DNA from: Borreliella spielmanii
GTDB lineage: Bacteria > Spirochaetota > Spirochaetia > Borreliales > Borreliaceae
Length of the DNA: 54,967 nucleotides
Direction: 5' to 3'
NCBI RefSeq assembly: GCF_014201705.1
Contig: NZ_JACHFA010000003.1
Span: 1 to 54,967, forward strand
A program made the translations under genes and the position numbers. The notes under the pieces were generated by a model that was not told the DNA's origin, ran no database searches, and saw nothing but the letters and a program-made list of their open reading frames with translations. This document shows, piece by piece, positions 25,604 to 34,001 of this stretch (position 1 is its first letter; every line of letters starts with the position of its first letter).

Positions 25604-26212
25604 ATGGGTGATAATAATAACACAAAGAGCAATTTTCAAGATTTTAAATTTAATAATGTTGAATTTGCTAAAGAATTGTCAACCAAGGTTATCAAGTCTT
25701 CCTTAACAATAGAGGCTAATTTAAATAAAATTTTAAATACAAAAAATTTGGATGATGCTTGTCTAAAGGCCGAGAGCTCAAAATTAAAACTTATTTCTAC
25801 GATTAAGCTAGCTAAAAAGCTAAACAACCACATGCTCTTAGAATTTGATAAAATTCCTTTTGATTTTGATATTCCCATAACATTTAGCATTGTTGACAAG
25901 ATTTTAAAGGTATTTTATTGGACAATAGTCAATTTTGATTCTCATACAGTAAATGAAATTGAATTAATAGGGTTAAAAGAGATTGATTTTTTATATGAGG
26001 AGGAAGAAGGAATGAAAACCGCAGAAGAAGAGATTAGTAGTATTAAAAATCGCAAAGAGAGAGAATTTCTTTACGATTTGTTTTTAGTTATGAAATTTAC
26101 ATTTCAAGCAGACAAAGCGTTAATAAAGGCAATCAAAGCGTCTCTTTTGGCAACATCTTTTATTGCTCAAAGGGGGATAGAAGGCAAGCAGGTTTTGTTT
26201 TTTTATATTTAG
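25604..26212 (+). CDS. Helical protein of unknown function (BBA37)
   Basis: A 202-residue, mostly helical protein without signal peptide; contains KNLDDACLKAESSKLKLIST and an acidic EEEEGMKTAEEEISSIK stretch. The start ATG has no good Shine-Dalgarno (only GGTT close by), and a small AGGTG/CACCT stem precedes it. It lies between the lipoprotein gene and the portal gene, so it may be plasmid-specific cargo or an accessory phage gene. Unrecognised. Confidence 0.65.
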   Translation: MGDNNNTKSNFQDFKFNNVEFAKELSTKVIKSSLTIEANLNKILNTKNLDDACLKAESSKLKLISTIKLAKKLNNHMLLEFDKIPFDFDIPITFSIVDKILKVFYWTIVNFDSHTVNEIELIGLKEIDFLYEEEEGMKTAEEEISSIKNRKEREFLYDLFLVMKFTFQADKALIKAIKASLLATSFIAQRGIEGKQVLFFYI

Positions 26213-26242
26213 CTTATGTTTATTTGATTTTCAAATATGTTT

Positions 26243-26287
26243 AAATATTAAAAGGTAGAGAAACAACTCTCTACCTTTTTAATATTT
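26243..26287 (+). terminator. BBA37 terminator
   Basis: AAATATTAAAAGGTAGAG pairs with CTCTACCTTTTTAATATTT (one bulged base), about 30 bases after the stop codon. Confidence 0.8.
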
Positions 26288-26528
26288 ATTGGGATTGGAT
26301 AAAGTATTAATTTAATTTTCTTTTTAATATCAATTTATAATGTTTATCTTTTAACAATGCGCGTAACAGTAAACAGAATATTTTGTAAACTTTACTTTTA
26401 TTCTTAAATTAATATTAGCATAAATACTTTAAAACGTATTGGTTTTTTTATAAAATTTTAAATGAATTTTAATATTTAAGTTTTTATAAAAAAATATTAT
26501 TTGATAATTCATATTAAATAATAATGAT

Positions 26529-26556
26529 TTGCATAAAATACAGTTTTTGATATAAT
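26529..26556 (+). promoter_or_regulatory. Strong promoter immediately before the portal gene
   Basis: TTGCAT (26529-26534), 16-base spacer, TATAAT (26551-26556). The predicted transcript start, about 26563-26565, coincides with the ATG at 26565, which has no Shine-Dalgarno. The remaining bases from 26288 are AT-rich and hold nothing else recognisable. Confidence 0.5.
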
Positions 26557-26564
26557 AATGTTTA

Positions 26565-27809
26565 ATGATATTTAAAAAAATGGTTAATGAATTTAAAATG
26601 GAAATAAAAAACACTAACTTCAAAATTAATCCTGTTGATGTTTACAGATATTCAATTTTTTTTAGGAATTACATAGACAGTACAGCAGAAGATGCACTAA
26701 AAAATGGAATTAATTTAAGCTTACTTGAAACTTCTTGTTTAAAAGAAAGTAGAGATTTTCTTTCAAGCTTAAAGGTGGAATTAAAAGAAGCTCTTCTTGA
26801 AGCAATAATAAGTTACAGATTTAATGGAGCAGGATACATTTTAGTAAAACCCAAAGGTGAAGATGAAGATTTAAGCAAAAAGGTTAACAACGAATTGCCC
26901 ACAGGTTTTAAATATTTAGATTTTCAAAAAATTATTAACAAAAGAGAATCTGAGTACATAGAATATCTTTCAAGTTCAAAAGACTTAGATGGTATTAACC
27001 AGAAGGCAAGAGTTGTAAAAATAGATAAAAGTAGAGTAATAATTTATGAAAATTATGATTATGTTTTAGGCTCACATGAGCCTGTTTATACACAAAGTTT
27101 GCTTTTTAATATTTGTCTTTTAGAGCAAATTTATTTAGAGATAGAAAAAAGAATAAGAAATTATAATTTTTTGTTTTACAAAGACGAACATTTGGTAGGA
27201 CTTGTTGAATCTTTAGAGCTTGCAAAAGAGGAAATTAGCGTTTTACTAAACAATAATAAAGGCATATTTTCTAACTTTTTTAAAGGGCAAAAGCCAAACA
27301 AAAGTTGCTCAGCATTAAGCAGCGCTTCTGAGCAGCTTGGCAGAGAGCTTGGCAAGATTAAAAGCACTCTAAACAATGATGGAATTTTTTATACAGCATC
27401 AGAGAATGCACGCCTAGAAGTAATAAAGTATGATTTAGAGTTTTTAAAAGATGCATTTGAACTTGTTAAAGCAAAAATTGGTGCTGATACTAAAGAGCCT
27501 CTTACTAGAAGTTTTAATGAACAAGTTAAAGGCCTTGGCAGCAGTGGCAAGGGAGACAAAAGCAATTATTACGACTATTTAAAAGGCGTACAAGAATCTG
27601 TTGCTAATGCATGCAATCTTAAGCTTAACAAATATTACAGATTGAATATGAAGTTTAACGAGCTTGAAGTTTTAAGCTATGAGCAAAGACTTGAGAGAGA
27701 CAATTTGCTTCTTGATGTTTATTTTAAGTATTTAGAGTTAATTAAAAATGAAAATTTAAGTCACAAGGCAAGAGAAAATTTAAAAGAACAATTAAGTTTA
27801 GTTATTTAA
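26565..27809 (+). CDS. Phage portal protein candidate (BBA38)
   Basis: A 414-residue soluble protein opening the structural operon: portal, BBA39, BBA40, capsid, tail. The segments RVVKIDKSRVIIYENYDYVLGSHEP (as two blocks, about 145-170), LEQIYLEIEKRIRNYNFLFY and LTRSFNEQVKGLGSSGKGD match the portal proteins of the DUF1073/anti-CBASS-like group in style: clip, stem and the GLG-S-G loop. It would form the dodecameric vertex for DNA entry. Start: ATG at 26565 with no ribosome site and a promoter directly before it (see finding); ATGs further in (M6, M12) are alternatives. Confidence 0.7.
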   Translation: MIFKKMVNEFKMEIKNTNFKINPVDVYRYSIFFRNYIDSTAEDALKNGINLSLLETSCLKESRDFLSSLKVELKEALLEAIISYRFNGAGYILVKPKGEDEDLSKKVNNELPTGFKYLDFQKIINKRESEYIEYLSSSKDLDGINQKARVVKIDKSRVIIYENYDYVLGSHEPVYTQSLLFNICLLEQIYLEIEKRIRNYNFLFYKDEHLVGLVESLELAKEEISVLLNNNKGIFSNFFKGQKPNKSCSALSSASEQLGRELGKIKSTLNNDGIFYTASENARLEVIKYDLEFLKDAFELVKAKIGADTKEPLTRSFNEQVKGLGSSGKGDKSNYYDYLKGVQESVANACNLKLNKYYRLNMKFNELEVLSYEQRLERDNLLLDVYFKYLELIKNENLSHKARENLKEQLSLVI

Positions 27810-27820
27810 AAGGAGTAATT

Positions 27821-28417
27821 ATGGAAAAAATGGCTTCAAGTTTGGATTCCAAAACTAAAAGCGACCAAGAAGATTCAAAAAAGCTAGCTGCAAGCAATGA
27901 AGTTTTAGGGGACGATTTGATTGAGGAGTTTTTAGAATATAAAAATCAAAAAAGTGCTAATAATTCAATTAGTTTTTCTCACAATGATTTAAGAGAATCT
28001 GTTGAGATCAATAAACTTGCAAATGATAATTTAAGTTTTGAGTATAATACAGAAAATCTTTTAGCAAAAGGGTATTCTTTTCAAGAAGTTGTAAAAGGTC
28101 AAGCTGAAGAGCTTATTAGAAAGTATGTAAAAGCAACTCAAATCTTAGCAATAGCTGGAACTAACAATCTTGATGAGATTGACTTATCGTCTCGTGCAAT
28201 ACTAATAAGGGTTGCAAAGACCAATATTGATCAGAATAAGAATGCTGAAAATTCATATAAAATAATAAATTTTCAAAGAACAAACTCAAATCAAAAAAAC
28301 AATTTAAGAAACAAGAATACTTTTTTTAGCACACATCATGATTTAAGAAAAGCAATGTTTAATGAGTGGGAAGAGCTTAAGCGCGAATTTTATTGTAATA
28401 AAAAAATATTAGCTTAA
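27821..28417 (+). CDS. Possible capsid scaffold/assembly protein (BBA39)
   Basis: A 198-residue charged, partly disordered protein (MEKMASSLDSKTKSDQEDSK), with a helix LLAKGYSFQEVVKGQAEELI in the middle and a basic end. AAAGGAG precedes the ATG, 11 bases after the portal stop. It lies between portal and decoration/capsid genes, where scaffold or head-protease genes sit; it also fits the Borrelia DUF1357 group. No protease triad seen. Role by position. Confidence 0.55.
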   Translation: MEKMASSLDSKTKSDQEDSKKLAASNEVLGDDLIEEFLEYKNQKSANNSISFSHNDLRESVEINKLANDNLSFEYNTENLLAKGYSFQEVVKGQAEELIRKYVKATQILAIAGTNNLDEIDLSSRAILIRVAKTNIDQNKNAENSYKIINFQRTNSNQKNNLRNKNTFFSTHHDLRKAMFNEWEELKREFYCNKKILA

Positions 28418-28471
28418 ATTTTTGTAATTTAAGCTTTTAATAAAAAATTAATTTAAAAAAGGAGATTATTA

Positions 28472-29083
28472 ATGAGTGATTCAATTGATTTTAAAAAAGA
28501 GATAGAAAAACTAAAAGCATCAAAAGTAGAACTTGAGAGTCAGCTTGAAAGTTTAAAAAAAAATCAATCTCAAAAAATTGTTTTAGACAAATTGCAAAGT
28601 GTTAATACTAACAGTTACCCTGTGTTTGAGAGCAATTTTAAATTTCAAGATGAGGGATTGTATTTTGCGCAAAAAGGCGGACTTAAGAGTTCTTCTGCTG
28701 ACAAGTTTGAAAATTATCAAGCTCAAGATTTTTGCTACAAATGTGGGGTTAAGCTAGTTGTTAATGGCTCACATTTACAAATAGCAAGAGGCGGCGGGAG
28801 CGATCTTTATGGGGTTTGTGTCGACTTTGATGATTTTTCAAGAACCGGTACGGTTGTCCCAATGACTTGCAGTTTTGAATGTATTTTGATTGCTAAAGAG
28901 AAAACAATTAAAGCAGGAGATAAATTAATAATAAACAGCGAAGGGTTTTTAGAAAAAGCTTTTGAGAATGCATCAATTATTCACGCTTTAGCGTTAGGAT
29001 CTGCTGAAGAATTTAAAGACAAAAAAGATGTTTACGGAGTTAGGGTTCTTTTTTTGGTTAAACATATAAAAGATGCAATTTAA
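28472..29083 (+). CDS. DUF228 protein, capsid decoration candidate (BBA40)
   Basis: A 203-residue protein with an N-terminal coiled coil (FKKEIEKLKASKVELESQLE) and a beta-rich domain (GVCVDFDDFSRTGTVVPM; AGDKLIINSEGF). DUF228 proteins of cp32 have this plan. The beta domain resembles head-decoration or stabilisation proteins, which precede the major capsid gene in many phages. AAAGGAG precedes ATG. Function inferred. Confidence 0.6.
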   Translation: MSDSIDFKKEIEKLKASKVELESQLESLKKNQSQKIVLDKLQSVNTNSYPVFESNFKFQDEGLYFAQKGGLKSSSADKFENYQAQDFCYKCGVKLVVNGSHLQIARGGGSDLYGVCVDFDDFSRTGTVVPMTCSFECILIAKEKTIKAGDKLIINSEGFLEKAFENASIIHALALGSAEEFKDKKDVYGVRVLFLVKHIKDAI

Positions 29084-29099
29084 AATAGGAGAATTTAAA

Positions 29100-30017
29100 A
29101 TGGATGAGAGCATATTAAATAACGACGAGTATGTAAACGTAGTAAGGGATGTTTTAGTGCAGGAGTGTCCAATTCCTGAGTATTATCATTTTTTAGATTC
29201 ACAGCAAATAGAGAGTAGTAATATTTCTCTTGGAAGCGATAGGATTATTAAGTGGTATTCTAATTTAACAGATATTCCCACACTAAAGGTTAATGATTTT
29301 AACACAGTCTCAACAATAAAGTTTCAAAGACAAATAGTAAAAATTAATTATTTGCCTTTTCAGTATGCATTTACGTACTATGCACCAGACGGAAAAGTTA
29401 GTGTACAGGCAAACACAAATATTAACATGAGAGAAGGACTCTTGGGAGCAATAATTGAGATACAAAAGTTAATGAGCGTTCATTATTTAAAAGGTGGACT
29501 TGCGCTTTCAAAAAGCAAAAAAAGAACTCTTCTTGTTGATGAGTCTAACAATGAAACTATGTACGGACTTTTAAATCTTCCAAACCAAATAGACAAAACA
29601 ATTAAACAGACAAACATATTAGATCAAATAAAATCAATAAATGATGATCTTGGAAAGATTAATTTAGAAGATGAGAGAAAAGTGCCTTTTAAAATACTTA
29701 CAACTAGCAAAATCAAAGGTCGTTTACTTGAGAGACTTCCAAATAATAATTATTCATACAAAGACATGCTTTTTGATTTTATAAGTGCAATTAATAATGA
29801 TGCAAATATTGAGCTTGAGACTACAAATTTGTTAGACGATGAAATTTTAATATATCCAAGAAACAGCAAATTATTACTTTTAAAAGACGGTCACCAACCG
29901 GTATTAAATTCATACACAGAAATCTCAAGCAGTAATTTTAGAACAAGTTTTCTTGACTTTTCTATTGGAACAATTTTGGCAACAAAAAATTCAATCCTTA
30001 GAATAAAATTGAGCTAA
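29100..30017 (+). CDS. Probable major capsid protein (BBA41)
   Basis: I start it at the ATG with AGGAG nine bases upstream, giving 305 residues; a longer frame begins inside BBA40. No signal or membrane segment. Features fit a HK97-fold coat: an N-terminal helical arm, a central domain with LPFQYAFTYYAPDGKVSVQA, AIIEIQKLMSVHYLKGG, and a late beta strand region (LLLLKDGHQPVLNS). Position after portal, scaffold and decoration genes supports this. No homologue recognised by name. Confidence 0.6.
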   Translation: MDESILNNDEYVNVVRDVLVQECPIPEYYHFLDSQQIESSNISLGSDRIIKWYSNLTDIPTLKVNDFNTVSTIKFQRQIVKINYLPFQYAFTYYAPDGKVSVQANTNINMREGLLGAIIEIQKLMSVHYLKGGLALSKSKKRTLLVDESNNETMYGLLNLPNQIDKTIKQTNILDQIKSINDDLGKINLEDERKVPFKILTTSKIKGRLLERLPNNNYSYKDMLFDFISAINNDANIELETTNLLDDEILIYPRNSKLLLLKDGHQPVLNSYTEISSSNFRTSFLDFSIGTILATKNSILRIKLS

Positions 30018-30020
30018 AAA

Positions 30021-30440
30021 ATGAATCAAAGCAAAACAGACGCTGATGAGGCTCTTAGCGAAAATTTACAAACAGTATATAAGCAAATACTTGAGCTTTT
30101 AATGCTTGATTTTAAAGATCTAAGCATTAAAGAATTTTCTCTGTATTTAAATTTACTTGAAAACATTTTAATTCTTAAGCGAATAAGAATTAAAAGCTTA
30201 AATGATTCTACAATGTTTATTCTAATTTATTATTTTATTGGCTGTGAGTTAAAAAAACGAAACAGATTGAAAGGTTTTAATTTAAGTAGCATCAAGTCTG
30301 AAAAATTTAAAGAGATATCATTAGAATATTTTCCTACGACTCTTAGTAGCAGAAGTTGTGGGGGTGATTTTTGTGAGTATTTAGATAGTTTAATAGAAGA
30401 GTTAAGAGTAAAAGACTCTTTAATAGGAGTAGTTAAATGA
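30021..30440 (+). CDS. Head-completion (connector) candidate (BBA42)
   Basis: A 139-residue helical protein starting 3 bases after BBA41 stops and overlapping BBA43 by four bases (ATGA). Helical composition, size and order fit head-tail adaptor proteins that bind the portal. No specific motif. Confidence 0.5.
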   Translation: MNQSKTDADEALSENLQTVYKQILELLMLDFKDLSIKEFSLYLNLLENILILKRIRIKSLNDSTMFILIYYFIGCELKKRNRLKGFNLSSIKSEKFKEISLEYFPTTLSSRSCGGDFCEYLDSLIEELRVKDSLIGVVK

Positions 30441-30811
30441 AATCTTTAGAGATGATTAATTTAGGATTAAGTAATATTATAAATACATATTCACAAGATC
30501 TTTTTTTTTGTAAATTTAGAACAATCAAAGATCCAATTAATGCATCTTATGAAACTAGATTTCAAAGCCGCGATGCTGTTGGTTTTAAAGGAATATTTTT
30601 ATTAATAAGTCCAGAAGAAGTAGCTGAGATTGAAGGTGTAAATATTTTTGACAAAAGTAGTTACGCCAAGGTGTATACTCTTGAGAGTTTTGAATTTGAG
30701 TGTGGAGATTTGATTAAGGTTTATGATGATTTTTATTCGATCTTAGGGGTTCAAAAGAGCTACAAAGAAGGTCTAAATTACAACATGCTAGTTTTAAGGA
30801 GTTCTTGTTAA
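30437..30811 (+). CDS. Head-tail joining protein candidate (BBA43)
   Basis: A 124-residue beta-rich protein: TRFQSRDAVGFKGIFLLI, then FEFECGDLIKVYDDFYSILG. The layout (small beta barrel with a GDL-x-K-x-DDFYSI hairpin) resembles stopper/FII-like connector proteins; probably the Borrelia DUF1506 group. Coupled to BBA42 by ATGA. Role inferred from synteny. Confidence 0.5.
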   Translation: MKSLEMINLGLSNIINTYSQDLFFCKFRTIKDPINASYETRFQSRDAVGFKGIFLLISPEEVAEIEGVNIFDKSSYAKVYTLESFEFECGDLIKVYDDFYSILGVQKSYKEGLNYNMLVLRSSC

Positions 30812-30813
30812 GT

Positions 30814-31176
30814 ATGAAAATTAGATTTAAAGACATTTGTTCTTTTAATACAGAAAATAGTATTAATATTAAATCGGAAGAACTTGAAAAAGAGATTACT
30901 TTCAAACTAGCAAAGGTTGCGTACAAAGAGTTTTATTCTAATATTTTTTCAAACAAAGGAATAAAAACAACTTTTAGGAAATCTATCCAAAAAGGCCTTG
31001 TTGAAATAAAGGATCAGTTTAGAGTTTTTTGTAAGAATTATTTACTTAGCAGACAAGAGCTTGAGTCAAAAAGATCTTTTAATACTAAAGAATTTAAGAG
31101 TTTGATTAACAATATTGAAAAACGCAGTCTTTTGAAAACAAAAGAAAAGGATAGTTATGATTGTAGGGCTAAATGA
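30814..31176 (+). CDS. Tail-completion protein candidate (BBA44)
   Basis: A 120-residue basic helical protein. I choose ATG at 30814, two bases beyond the BBA43 stop, with AAGGAG twelve bases upstream; an earlier TTG is too close to that site. The plan (helix, EFYSNIFSNKGIKTTF, basic tail) recalls HK97 gp10-like minor tail proteins. It overlaps BBA45 by 20 bases. Confidence 0.5.
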   Translation: MKIRFKDICSFNTENSINIKSEELEKEITFKLAKVAYKEFYSNIFSNKGIKTTFRKSIQKGLVEIKDQFRVFCKNYLLSRQELESKRSFNTKEFKSLINNIEKRSLLKTKEKDSYDCRAK

Positions 31177-31696
31177 ATCTGTACAGTTTTTAATAAAAAT
31201 ACTTTCAAAATTTAAAGAGTATTTAGATCTTAAAGAAATAGAATTAGAAATCTTAAACACTTATAACCACCCTTATTTAGAAAAGTTTGCTACAAATGCT
31301 AGTAATTTAGTTGTATTAAAAAGCGAGTCTTTCGAAGGGCTTACTCCTAGAAATCTAAGGGGTAGAAATTTTGGTAAAACATCTAATGAGTTTAGATTAA
31401 GGTTTTCGCTTTATTTTTTAAGTTTTACCTTATTAAAAGCTTATAAAAATTCTTATAAGAGTATATGCAAAGTGTATGAACACTTTTTAGAATTTTTACA
31501 TGAGAATAGATTTAGGTTTGAATTTACAAAAGAGCTTGATGATGATTCTTGTTTGCTTTTAACTTATTATCTTTCTTCGGTTAGCAATTTAAATAATGAT
31601 GGGCTACTTGGTGTTTCTAATATGAGGAGCAATATGTGTTTTAGTTTTAATCAGATTTTTGTTGCAAACATACAAGTGTTAAAACAAGAGAGATAA
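31157..31696 (+). CDS. Tail terminator candidate, DUF764-like (BBA45)
   Basis: A 179-residue protein, ATG inside the end of BBA44 with GGATAG upstream. It sits just before the sheath gene, the place of the tail terminator in myophages and of DUF764 proteins in cp32. Sequence such as EFLHENRFRFEFTKELDDDS is consistent with a mixed alpha/beta protein. Role from order only. Confidence 0.5.
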   Translation: MIVGLNESVQFLIKILSKFKEYLDLKEIELEILNTYNHPYLEKFATNASNLVVLKSESFEGLTPRNLRGRNFGKTSNEFRLRFSLYFLSFTLLKAYKNSYKSICKVYEHFLEFLHENRFRFEFTKELDDDSCLLLTYYLSSVSNLNNDGLLGVSNMRSNMCFSFNQIFVANIQVLKQER

Positions 31697-31756
31697 ATAT
31701 TTATAAAAAATTAAAAAAATAAAAAATTAAAAAAAGAAGTTAAAAAAGGAGGATAA

Positions 31757-32827
31757 ATGCCAAAAGATACAATAAGCGTTAGTTTGGCGCAAAACAAAAT
31801 AGTTGCTAATAGGATTAATTATTACAACCCGCTTTTAATCTACAAAAGCAGTGTTTTAGCAAGTAAATATTTAGCACTAAGTGTTACAAATTTTTCTAAG
31901 CTTTTAAAAAAACTTGAGATGCAAAAGGATCAGGAGTCTGATTCTTCTAAAAAGAAAGTAGCAGAAGGCGAGTTAATCGTTTTAGAAAAAGCAATGGGTG
32001 ATTTTTTTGGACAAGACGGACTTAAATCTGTTGATTTTTATGTTTACAATCAGATTAAAGAGATTAAAGATTTTTTAAAATCCAATTTACATCCGTTTGT
32101 AGTTTTTGTAAATGAATCAGGAGACAGTATTAGTAGTGATTTTGAAGTTATTAGAAAAGCATACAATTTTATTGTAATTTCTACTAAAGACAATACTTTA
32201 TCGAATTTTTTAAAAGGTAAAGACAAAGGTGAGTTTAAAAATATTATTGCTGTTTACAGCGGTAATGAAAATTTGCATCTTAAGTTTACAGCAATGTATT
32301 TGCATCAAGCAAGCATTTTTCATGCTGTTAATCCTTATGGGATGATTTTAAATTCTACTCCTATTTATGATGACTCTCTTATTGAATCTCTTAGAAAATC
32401 CAATATTAATTTTTATTCTCTTTTAAATGAAACTGGCAATGATGGCATTTTAGCTTTCAAAGAAGGGGTTAGTCTCTCAGGAGATCCGATTGATGAGGCT
32501 TTTACGCTTTATTATATTAGAAATGAAGCAATCAAAGAGCTTATTAGGATTTGGAATAAAAACAGTAGAGCTAACAGTAAGCTTAGTGCTTTAAATTTGG
32601 ACGGCAATTTGCCAAACGAATACACAGCAGGGCTTGAATGTTTTTTCCATGAACTTAAACAAAGAGGTCTTATTGTCTTTTACAAAGAGATTAAAGTTAA
32701 GATCGACTCTTCTCAAGGTTTGAGTTTAAGCTTAGAAGTTGCGCTTAAGTATAATGATAGCTTTAATAGTGTTAATTTAATAATCACTGCACAAGAGATA
32801 AATGAATATTTAAGGAGAGCATCATAA
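31757..32827 (+). CDS. Contractile tail sheath candidate, DUF787 family (BBA46)
   Basis: A 356-residue protein with AAAAAGGAGG before ATG, the strongest site in the operon, as expected for an abundant structural protein. Its beginning (MPKDTISVSLAQNKIVANR) and the C-terminal part (FYKEIKVKIDSSQGLSLSLEV) follow the DUF787 proteins of cp32, the presumed sheath. The next gene, tube-like, starts at its stop codon. A sheath implies a myovirus-type particle. Confidence 0.6.
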   Translation: MPKDTISVSLAQNKIVANRINYYNPLLIYKSSVLASKYLALSVTNFSKLLKKLEMQKDQESDSSKKKVAEGELIVLEKAMGDFFGQDGLKSVDFYVYNQIKEIKDFLKSNLHPFVVFVNESGDSISSDFEVIRKAYNFIVISTKDNTLSNFLKGKDKGEFKNIIAVYSGNENLHLKFTAMYLHQASIFHAVNPYGMILNSTPIYDDSLIESLRKSNINFYSLLNETGNDGILAFKEGVSLSGDPIDEAFTLYYIRNEAIKELIRIWNKNSRANSKLSALNLDGNLPNEYTAGLECFFHELKQRGLIVFYKEIKVKIDSSQGLSLSLEVALKYNDSFNSVNLIITAQEINEYLRRAS

Positions 32828-33249
32828 TGAAAGAATATTATTCATTAGATTTAATATTTTTTAGCTTTAATGACAATTTAATAGACAGAGGTACTCTTGA
32901 GTACAGTACAGAGCCTAATGTAATGGCCAAGGCAAGCACAGAAGACAGAAATTTTCCAATTCCAAGCTTTAGAGATCCAAGAACCGTTGTTCATATTTTT
33001 GATTTAGAAGTAATCAAAGGATCTTTTGATTACAAGCTTTTAACAAAGCTAAGCAATGAGCAATTTTACGGGAATGTTCCTAAAGCTCAAAAGTTAAAAA
33101 GATTGGTGTTTAACGATCAAATGGGATTAAAAATCATTTCAAATAGTGCTTTTTTTGCAGAAATACCAACTAGAAAGTATTCATCTGATAATGATACGGT
33201 TAAGTTTACAATTCATGCAATCAATTGCAATGTTGAGAAGGTAAGTTGA
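32827..33249 (+). CDS. Tail tube candidate, DUF1463 family (BBA47)
   Basis: A 140-residue beta-rich protein (NLIDRGTLEYSTEPNVMAKA; DPRTVVHIFDLEVIKGSF; DTVKFTIHAINCNVEKV), directly following the sheath with a one-base overlap of stop and start. Size and sheath-tube order agree with Hcp-fold tube proteins. Family recalled as DUF1463. Role by order and fold impression. Confidence 0.6.
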   Translation: MKEYYSLDLIFFSFNDNLIDRGTLEYSTEPNVMAKASTEDRNFPIPSFRDPRTVVHIFDLEVIKGSFDYKLLTKLSNEQFYGNVPKAQKLKRLVFNDQMGLKIISNSAFFAEIPTRKYSSDNDTVKFTIHAINCNVEKVS

Positions 33250-33290
33250 CCGAATAATAAAAATGTTTAATTAAAGGATAAGAATATAAA

Positions 33291-33782
33291 ATGAGATATA
33301 AGTTAAAAATATTAACCAGAGCTAAAACCTATACATATATTTTAAAAGACATTCCCATGTACGATTGGGACAATGTTTTAGGATTTGATGTTGAGCGAGA
33401 TGAACTTATTAGCAAGCTTAACGATCTGCAAACATTAAAAGAAATAACTAAATTAATGATCTCAAGAGGGTTTTTAGATGAATTTTATGAAATCCTAAAT
33501 AAAGAGAGAAGATATTCTGAGCTTTACAAGTATGCTCTGCCTACAATTCTTTTTTCAGTTCAGTATTCACTTTTCCAGACAATAGCAGGTTTTAAACAGC
33601 CTGGTTTGGTTTACATTGAAAGTTTTCAAGACAAAAACGGGGATTATATTAAGTACGATTACATTGATCAAAGGTGGAGTTATGATTTTTTAATAACAAA
33701 CAGCAAGTCTTTAGGCCTAGATCAAGAAGATTTTGTAAAAACTGGTTTTGAGTCTTTAATTCAAGAAGGTGTTAATGAATAA
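33291..33782 (+). CDS. Tail assembly chaperone candidate, DUF1473 (BBA48)
   Basis: A 163-residue helical protein between tube and tape measure, where phages encode tail assembly chaperones. AAAGGATAAG precedes ATG. Its last eight bases overlap the next small gene in another frame, the arrangement in which frameshift products occur; no clear slippery heptamer is visible. The cp32 counterpart is DUF1473. Confidence 0.5.
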   Translation: MRYKLKILTRAKTYTYILKDIPMYDWDNVLGFDVERDELISKLNDLQTLKEITKLMISRGFLDEFYEILNKERRYSELYKYALPTILFSVQYSLFQTIAGFKQPGLVYIESFQDKNGDYIKYDYIDQRWSYDFLITNSKSLGLDQEDFVKTGFESLIQEGVNE

Positions 33783-33993
33783 GGCAGAGATTACAACTAA
33801 TTATTTAAAATACATAGACTATTTAACAAGAGAATCTAATAAGTATTATTTTCCTATTGTAATGGGCGTTTGCACATACAAAGATGTTAAGAAAATGCGC
33901 TACGAAGAGCTTTTAGAGGTTAATCGGGTAGCTAATTTAAAGCTTAACAAGGAAATGTACGAGAGGGTTTTGTCTTTTGGTTGTATGATTTAA
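33775..33993 (+). CDS. Small protein before the tape measure (BBA49)
   Basis: A 72-residue protein (I use ATG at 33775 with AAGGT upstream) containing YIDYLTRESNKYYFPIVMGV. It may be the second tail chaperone component. It is followed eight bases later by the tape-measure start. Confidence 0.5.
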   Translation: MNKAEITTNYLKYIDYLTRESNKYYFPIVMGVCTYKDVKKMRYEELLEVNRVANLKLNKEMYERVLSFGCMI

Positions 33994-34001
33994 AGGTTTT
34001 T

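Noticed and set aside
26429..26623. Minus-strand 64-codon frame over the portal promoter
   Set aside because: Composition of AT-rich noncoding DNA, no start signal, and it overlaps the portal start.
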